Assembly: GCF_034344865.1 (NCBI RefSeq)
Contig: NZ_CP133774.1
Location: 1-64,000 of the forward strand
DNA: 64,000 bases
Direction: 5' to 3'
Source of the DNA: Pseudomonas sp. 10S4
Lineage (GTDB): Bacteria; Pseudomonadota; Gammaproteobacteria; Pseudomonadales; Pseudomonadaceae
Under the pieces are notes generated by a model. The model was not told the DNA's origin. It did not search any database and saw nothing but the letters and a program-made list of their open reading frames with translations. The position numbers were made by a program, and so were the translations under genes. Below are positions 58,895 to 64,000 of this stretch, one piece after another; the first letter of the stretch is position 1; each line of letters starts with the position of its first letter.

Positions 58895-61513
58895 TTATAA
58901 ACCCTGCTCTACAAATGGAACGGTCAGGGCCAATGCGGCATCCAGTGCGCCGGCGTCTACACCACCGCCCTGCGCCATGTCTGGACGACCACCGCCCTTC
59001 CCGCCCACTGCCGCAGCGGCTTGCTTCATCAAATCACCGGCTTTGAGTTGGCCAGTCAGGTCCTTGGTTACGCCTGCAACCAGAACGACCTTATCCTCAT
59101 GGACACTGCCGAGCAGGATCACTGCGCGGCCGAGTTTGTTTTTCAGTTGATCGACCAGCGCCAGCAGCGCCTTGCCGTCCTGACCGTCCAGACGCACGGC
59201 CAGCACTTTCACACCTTTGACATCCAGCGCGGAAGACGACAGATCGTCGCCCGCCGCACTGGCGGCCTTGGCTTGCAACTGCTCGAGTTGCTTCTCCAGC
59301 AGACGGTTGCGCTCCAGCACAGCCGACAGCTTGTCGATCAGGTTGTCGCGGCTGCCCTTGACCAGGTTGGCCGCTTCCTTGAGTTGTTCTTCAGCAGCGT
59401 TCAAGTAGGCCAGTGCCGCAGCTCCCGTGACCGCCTCAATACGACGCACACCGGAGGCCACACCGCCTTCGCTGATGATTTTCAGCAGGCCGATGTCGCC
59501 GGTACGGTTAGCGTGAATGCCACCGCACAGCTCGACGGAGAAATCACCGCCCATGCTCAGCACGCGCACGTTGTCGCCATACTTCTCACCAAACAGCGCC
59601 ATGGCGCCTTTCTTCTTGGCGGTTTCAATATCGGTTTCTTCAGTTTCAACCGCGGAGTTCTTGCGAATCTCGGCGTTGACGATGTCTTCCAGCGCCTTCA
59701 ACTGCTCAGGCTTGATGGCTTCGAAGTGGCTGAAGTCAAAGCGCAAGCGCTGACTGTCGACCAGCGAGCCTTTCTGCTGAACGTGTTCGCCCAGCACCTG
59801 ACGCAATGCAGCGTGCAGCAAGTGCGTCGCCGAGTGGTTCAGCGAAGTCGCGTGACGCACGTCGGCATCGACATGAGTTTCTACCGGCGCGCCGATCGTC
59901 AGACTGCCCGAAGCCAGCACACCGTGATGCAGGAACGCACCGCCGGTCTTGGTGGTGTCGCGCACATCGAAACGGCTGCTGCCGACTTGCAGATAACCGC
60001 AGTCGCCGATCTGACCGCCGGACTCAGCGTAGAAAGGCGTTTGATTGAGAACAACCACGCCTTCTTCGCCTTCACTTAAGACGTCGACCGAGCGGCCTTC
60101 TTTATAGATGGCGACAATTTTGGCCGAACCGCTGGTGGCCTTGTAGCCGGTGAACTCGGTCGCTACGTCAACCTTGACCAAGGTGTTGTAGTCCAGACCG
60201 AACGAGCTGGCCGAGCGAGCACGAACACGCTGAGCTTCCATTTCGCGCTCGAAACCGACTTCGTCAACCGTCAGGTTACGTTCGCGAGCGATGTCAGCGG
60301 TCAGGTCCATCGGGAAACCGTAGGTGTCATACAGCTTGAACACCACATCGCCCGGCACCACGGTGCCTTTGAGTTCCAACAGATCCTGCTCGAGAATCTT
60401 CAGGCCGTGCTCCAAAGTCTTGGAGAACTGCTCTTCTTCGGCCTTGAGTACGCGCTCGATATTGCCCTGTTGCTGCTTGAGCTCCGGGAACGCTTCGCCC
60501 ATCTCGGCAACCAGCGCCGCGACGATCTTGTAGAAGAAGCTGCCGGTCGCACCCAGCTTGTTACCGTGACGGCACGCACGACGAATAATCCGGCGCAGCA
60601 CGTAGCCACGGCCTTCGTTGGACGGCAGCACGCCGTCGGCAATCAGGAAACCGCACGAACGAATGTGGTCGGAGACGACTTTGAGTGAAGACTGATCGTC
60701 GTTGCTGCAACCGATAGCCTCGGCCGACGCGCTCAGCAGGTTCTTGAACAGGTCGATTTCATAGTTCGAATGAACGTGCTGCATCACCGCACTGATCCGC
60801 TCCAGGCCCATGCCGGTATCTACCGATGGCGCTGGCAACGGATGCAACACGCCATCGGCGGTGCGGTTGAACTGCATGAACACGTTGTTCCAGATCTCGA
60901 TGTAACGGTCGCCATCTTCTTCCGGCGAACCCGGTGGGCCACCCCAGATGTGATCGCCGTGATCGTAGAAAATCTCGGTGCAAGGGCCGCACGGGCCGGT
61001 ATCGCCCATGGTCCAGAAGTTGTCGGACGCGTACGGCGCACCTTTGTTGTCGCCGATGCGAATCATGCGCTCGACCGGAACACCGATTTGTTTGGTCCAG
61101 ATGTCGTAAGCCTCGTCATCCGAGGCATAGACCGTTACCCAGAGTTTTTCCTTGGGCAGTTTCAGGACACCGGTCAGGAAGGTCCAGGCGTAGGTAATCG
61201 CATCGTGCTTGAAATAGTCACCGAAGCTGAAGTTACCCAGCATTTCAAAGAACGTGTGGTGACGAGCGGTATAACCGACGTTTTCCAGGTCACTGTTCTT
61301 GCCACCGGCACGCACGCACTTCTGGCTGCTGGTCGCACGGGTGTACGCACGTTTTTCCTGGCCCAGGAAGCAGTCCTTGAACTGGTTCATCCCCGCGTTA
61401 GTGAACAGCAGGGTTGGGTCGTTGCCCGGAATCAAAGAGCTGGAGGCTACACGGGTGTGGCCTTGCTCTTCGAAGAAGCGAAGGAAGGCTTCACGGATTT
61501 CTGCGCTTTTCAT
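58895..61513 (-). CDS. alaS: alanine-tRNA ligase
   Basis: Charges tRNA-Ala in the cytoplasm. 872 residues with class II motif 2 region [19 protein letters not shown], the tRNA-recognition domain, the editing domain with [17 protein letters not shown] and [13 protein letters not shown] (HxxxH and CxxxH zinc ligands), and the C-terminal oligomerisation domain with [14 protein letters not shown]. The start [19 protein letters not shown] is at 61513. Confidence 0.96.
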   Translation of the reverse strand: MKSAEIREAFLRFFEEQGHTRVASSSLIPGNDPTLLFTNAGMNQFKDCFLGQEKRAYTRATSSQKCVRAGGKNSDLENVGYTARHHTFFEMLGNFSFGDYFKHDAITYAWTFLTGVLKLPKEKLWVTVYASDDEAYDIWTKQIGVPVERMIRIGDNKGAPYASDNFWTMGDTGPCGPCTEIFYDHGDHIWGGPPGSPEEDGDRYIEIWNNVFMQFNRTADGVLHPLPAPSVDTGMGLERISAVMQHVHSNYEIDLFKNLLSASAEAIGCSNDDQSSLKVVSDHIRSCGFLIADGVLPSNEGRGYVLRRIIRRACRHGNKLGATGSFFYKIVAALVAEMGEAFPELKQQQGNIERVLKAEEEQFSKTLEHGLKILEQDLLELKGTVVPGDVVFKLYDTYGFPMDLTADIARERNLTVDEVGFEREMEAQRVRARSASSFGLDYNTLVKVDVATEFTGYKATSGSAKIVAIYKEGRSVDVLSEGEEGVVVLNQTPFYAESGGQIGDCGYLQVGSSRFDVRDTTKTGGAFLHHGVLASGSLTIGAPVETHVDADVRHATSLNHSATHLLHAALRQVLGEHVQQKGSLVDSQRLRFDFSHFEAIKPEQLKALEDIVNAEIRKNSAVETEETDIETAKKKGAMALFGEKYGDNVRVLSMGGDFSVELCGGIHANRTGDIGLLKIISEGGVASGVRRIEAVTGAAALAYLNAAEEQLKEAANLVKGSRDNLIDKLSAVLERNRLLEKQLEQLQAKAASAAGDDLSSSALDVKGVKVLAVRLDGQDGKALLALVDQLKNKLGRAVILLGSVHEDKVVLVAGVTKDLTGQLKAGDLMKQAAAAVGGKGGGRPDMAQGGGVDAGALDAALALTVPFVEQGL

Positions 61514-61659
61514 TAGGTTCTTCCACGGAGGCTGCGGCCAAAGGCCTGTGCGAAACGTCAACAGACGAAGCGACGGCAAAGGGCCGCATTATATCGGCCC
61601 TGCGCGCGGGGTACAGCGTGTTTATACGATAGAAACGGTCAATTGGACGGCTAACGCTG

Positions 61660-62664
61660 TCAGTTGCGCGAAAACTCGACGAATGTCGCGATGACCTGCT
61701 CGATTTGTGCGCGGCTGACGTCCATGTGCGTGACCATTCGCAGACGGCCGGCGGCGCTCAGCTTGATACCACGCTCAGCCGCGAACGCCTTGATCGCCTC
61801 GGCCTTGTCGCCTATCTGCACGTAAACCATGTTGGTCTCCACCGGTTCGATGTCGTAACCGGCTTTACGCAGGCCGTCGGCAAGAAATTGCGCATTGTCA
61901 TGGTCGTCGGCCAAGCGCTGGATATTGTGATCCAGCGCATACAACCCTGCCGCCGCCAGAATCCCGGCCTGACGCATGCCACCACCGACCATTTTGCGCA
62001 GGCGTCGCGCCTTGCCGATCAACTCGACCGAGCCGCACAACACCGAACCGATCGGAGCGCCCAGCCCCTTGGACAAGCAGACCGACACCGAATCGAAATG
62101 CTGAGTGATCTCCCGGGCATCAACCCCCAGCTTGACCGCCGCGTTGTAAAGCCGCGCGCCATCCAGGTGCAGGGCCAAACCGTGTTCACGGGTGAAACTG
62201 CGCGCCCGGGCCAGATACTCCAGTGGCAGGACTTTGCCCTGCATGGTGTTTTCCAGGGCCAGCAAGCGTGTGCGGGCGAAGTGGAAGTCGTCAGGCTTGA
62301 TCGCTGCGGCAACCTGGGCCAGGTCCAGGGACCCATCGGCCTGCACTTCCAGCGGCTGTGGCTGGATTGAGCCGAGCACCGCGGCACCGCCACCTTCGTA
62401 CTTATAAGTGTGAGCCTGCTGACCGACGATGTATTCCTCGCCGCGCTCGCAGTGGGCCATCAACCCTAGCAAGTTACTCATGGTTCCCGTCGGAACGAAT
62501 AGCGCTGCAGCAAAACCCAGTCGCGTGGCCAGTTCGGCTTCCAGACGATTGACCGTCGGATCTTCACCGTAAACGTCGTCACCGGTGGCCGCTGTGGCCA
62601 TCGCGTCGAGCATTCCTTTGGACGGTTGAGTGACGGTGTCGCTGCGAAGATCGATAACGCTCAT
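61660..62664 (-). CDS. ltaE: low-specificity L-threonine aldolase
   Basis: PLP enzyme splitting L-threonine and L-allo-threonine to glycine and acetaldehyde. 334 residues: [22 protein letters not shown], the catalytic Lys in [16 protein letters not shown], Asp in [11 protein letters not shown], Arg in the C-terminal [12 protein letters not shown] part. Start at 62664; upstream in-frame codons are outside the family. It is separated from alaS by 146 bases and lies divergent from the FMN riboswitch. Confidence 0.93.
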   Translation of the reverse strand: MSVIDLRSDTVTQPSKGMLDAMATAATGDDVYGEDPTVNRLEAELATRLGFAAALFVPTGTMSNLLGLMAHCERGEEYIVGQQAHTYKYEGGGAAVLGSIQPQPLEVQADGSLDLAQVAAAIKPDDFHFARTRLLALENTMQGKVLPLEYLARARSFTREHGLALHLDGARLYNAAVKLGVDAREITQHFDSVSVCLSKGLGAPIGSVLCGSVELIGKARRLRKMVGGGMRQAGILAAAGLYALDHNIQRLADDHDNAQFLADGLRKAGYDIEPVETNMVYVQIGDKAEAIKAFAAERGIKLSAAGRLRMVTHMDVSRAQIEQVIATFVEFSRN

Positions 62665-62862
62665 AAATCTGGCCTCGGTAATCAGGGGAATTCGCTTTCC
62701 AAGAGGAATTACTGCGGTCATGCCGACGAATAATCAACCCTTGGGCGAGGAAAAGACGCTTTACCCCTTCGAAAAAATCGATATCAATCATCAGAAAGCA
62801 GCGATGCGCATGCACAAAATATGTGTTAAAAACGCTTCGCCGCCAAACATTCTGGCGGCAAA

Positions 62863-63031
62863 ACGTTCTCAGGGCGGGGTGCAACTCCCCACCGGCGGTA
62901 ATTGCGCGCAATGCGCATAGCCCGCGAGCGCTTGGTGACAGCACGCCTTGGGCGGTGACTGGCGGCAAGGTCAGCAGACCCGGTGTGATCCCGGGGCCGA
63001 CGGTCATAGTCCGGATGAAGAGAGAACGGGA
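62863..63031 (+). ncRNA. FMN riboswitch (RFN element)
   Basis: Senses FMN and turns off riboflavin genes. The core is recognisable: TTCTCAGGGCGGGGTG at the start, AATTCCCCACCGGCGGTAA in this copy as AACTCCCCACCGGCGGTAAT, AGCCCGCGAGCGC, GTCAGCAGACCCGGTGTGA, and the closing GATGAAGAGAGAAC. The ribH start is about 100 bases downstream. Confidence 0.95.
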
Positions 63032-63103
63032 TTGGCGCCAAAGGGCCGTCCGCCGGCATTCGTGCGAGCGCGCGTACCCTTAAATCCCATTCGATTCATA
63101 AGC

Positions 63104-63124
63104 CCTGTTTTTCACACAAACAGG
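63104..63124 (+). promoter_or_regulatory. hairpin covering the ribH ribosome-binding site
   Basis: CCTGTTT at 63104-63110 pairs with AAACAGG at 63118-63124, loop TTCACAC. The AGG/CAGGAA is the likely ribosome-binding site for the ATG at 63134. This could be the expression platform of the riboswitch at the level of translation. Confidence 0.5.
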
Positions 63125-63133
63125 AACCAGAAC

Positions 63134-63643
63134 ATGCAACCCACCGCAATCGATAGCAAAAGCAAAAACCATCAGGGCGAGCGCGTTGCGTTCATCCAGG
63201 CCTGCTGGCACAAAGAAATCGTCGACCAGAGCCGTAAGGGCTTCCTGGCCGAGATGATTGCCCAGGGCTATCAGGAATCGGACATCGACTTCTTCGAACT
63301 CGGCGGCGCCTTTGAAATTCCGCTGCACGCCAAGCTGCTGGCCAAAACTGGCCGTTATGCCGGTATCGTTGCCGCAGGCCTGGTGGTGGACGGCGGGATC
63401 TACCGTCACGAATTCGTCGCCCAGTCGGTGATCAGCGGCCTGATGCAGGTTCAGCTGGAAACTGAAGTGCCGGTATTCTCGGTGGTCCTGACCCCGCACC
63501 ACTTCCATGCTGGCGAAGAACATCAGAAGTTCTTCTTCGAGCATTTCGTGCATAAAGGCCAGGAAGCAGCGAAGACTTGCGCGGACACGCTGCACAAGAC
63601 GCGTGCATTGCGTCGTAGTGAACCGCGTGCGGTAGCGGTCTAA
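63134..63643 (+). CDS. ribH: 6,7-dimethyl-8-ribityllumazine synthase, RibH2-like
   Basis: Penultimate step of riboflavin synthesis. 169 residues: VAFIQACWHKEIVDQSRKGF, ELGGAFEIPLHAKLLAKTGRY, the YRHEFVAQSVISGLMQVQLETEVPVFSVVLTPHHFH segment with the catalytic His. The sequence fits the type II (decameric, Brucella RibH2-like) branch more than RibH of the rib operon, so it is probably a second copy. An FMN riboswitch lies just upstream. No other rib genes are in the window. Confidence 0.88.
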   Translation: MQPTAIDSKSKNHQGERVAFIQACWHKEIVDQSRKGFLAEMIAQGYQESDIDFFELGGAFEIPLHAKLLAKTGRYAGIVAAGLVVDGGIYRHEFVAQSVISGLMQVQLETEVPVFSVVLTPHHFHAGEEHQKFFFEHFVHKGQEAAKTCADTLHKTRALRRSEPRAVAV

Positions 63644-63691
63644 ACACAAAAACTGTGTATGCGGGTGGGGCCTTCGGCCTCACCCAAACCA

Positions 63692-63786
63692 AATGTGGGA
63701 GCGAGCTTGCTCGCGAAAGCGGTTTAACATTCAACACCTATGTTGACTGTCAGTCCGCTTTCGCGAGCAAGCCCGCTCCCACATTG
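63692..63786. repeat. REPIN (GGGAGCGAGCTTGCTCGCG type)
   Basis: Inverted REP pair of about 95 bp between the convergent ribH and the gene at the right edge. Confidence 0.8.
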
Positions 63787-63812
63787 GTTTTGTGTCGGGT
63801 TTGAGATCGAGG

Positions 63813-64000
63813 TCAGCCGAGGTTCTCGTCGCTGGTCGGCACGATCAGGATGCCGGCGCGCAGGCCGTTCTTTACCTTGGGGTTCGGGAAGATGATCCGG
63901 GCGCCCTTCTCTTCGATGATCCAGCGGGTCTGGGCGATGTCTTCGGCCAGCACGTAACCCACTTCCAATTCCGAAAAGTTCTCGATGTCCGCTGGCAGAT
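63813..64000 (-). CDS. unrecognised protein, C-terminal end only
   Basis: The last 62 codons of a minus-strand gene that continues past the right edge: ...[32 protein letters not shown] and ending [11 protein letters not shown]. Codon use is typical of the window. I do not recognise the family from this part and give no function. Confidence 0.75.
   Translation of the reverse strand, partial: LPADIENFSELEVGYVLAEDIAQTRWIIEEKGARIIFPNPKVKNGLRAGILIVPTSDENLG

Overview
The window is chromosomal DNA of a Pseudomonas of the P. fluorescens group. The evidence is near-textbook versions of GacS, RsmA, AmrZ, PcpS, PhoP/PhoQ, a two-ATP-cone NrdA, FMN-riboswitch-controlled lumazine synthase, and many P. 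fluorescens-type REP/REPIN palindromes in the intergenic gaps. Gene blocks match P. aeruginosa neighbourhoods (gacS-ldhA, tlpA-arsC-wrbA, phoPQ-dctA, rstAB-like/nrdA, flgBCDE, cheVR-flgAMN, alaS-lysC-rsmA) but are joined in a different order.

Layout. 1-3.6 kb: an AT-richer, probably acquired export locus, with a C39-peptidase ABC transporter (broken twice) and a TolC-like outer-membrane channel, followed by a decayed DUF1016 nuclease fragment and a tandem REP-containing repeat. 3.9-13.7 kb: a PirRS-like two-component pair, gacS (frameshifted), ldhA, small envelope and zinc-ribbon proteins, tlpA, arsC-like, wrbA, DUF2069. 13.8-18.4 kb: tag, ttcA, a Yip1 protein, sprT and a class III CoA-transferase. 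18.5-25.5 kb: dctA and an adjacent AraC regulator (both frameshifted), phoQ/phoP, a dienelactone hydrolase and pcpS. 25.6-31.6 kb: an RstAB-like pair divergent from nrdA. 31.8-39.7 kb: flagellar and chemotaxis genes flgE-D-C-B, cheR, cheV on the minus strand, and flgA, flgM, flgN, ycgR on the plus strand, with sigma-54 and FliA promoters visible. 39.7-46.6 kb: an MFS transporter, a glutamine-synthetase-like enzyme, an HK/TPR-receiver pair and an LprI-like secreted protein. 46.7-52.5 kb: a full rRNA operon (16S-tRNA-Ile-tRNA-Ala-23S-5S, minus strand) with three look-alike promoters and boxA. 52.7-64 kb: four tRNAs, phnN, amrZ, mgtE, rsmA, lysC, alaS, ltaE, an FMN riboswitch with ribH, and the end of one unrecognised gene.

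Functionally the window is rich in global regulation of lifestyle. GacS and RsmA are the two ends of the Gac/Rsm cascade, AmrZ, YcgR and FlgM control motility, and PhoPQ and other two-component systems sense the envelope or metals. Eight apparent single-base frameshifts fall in seven otherwise well-conserved genes, four of them regulators. This suggests either residual sequencing indels or a strain with eroded regulation, and should be settled before any of these genes is called dead. No CRISPR array, transposase or prophage was seen.
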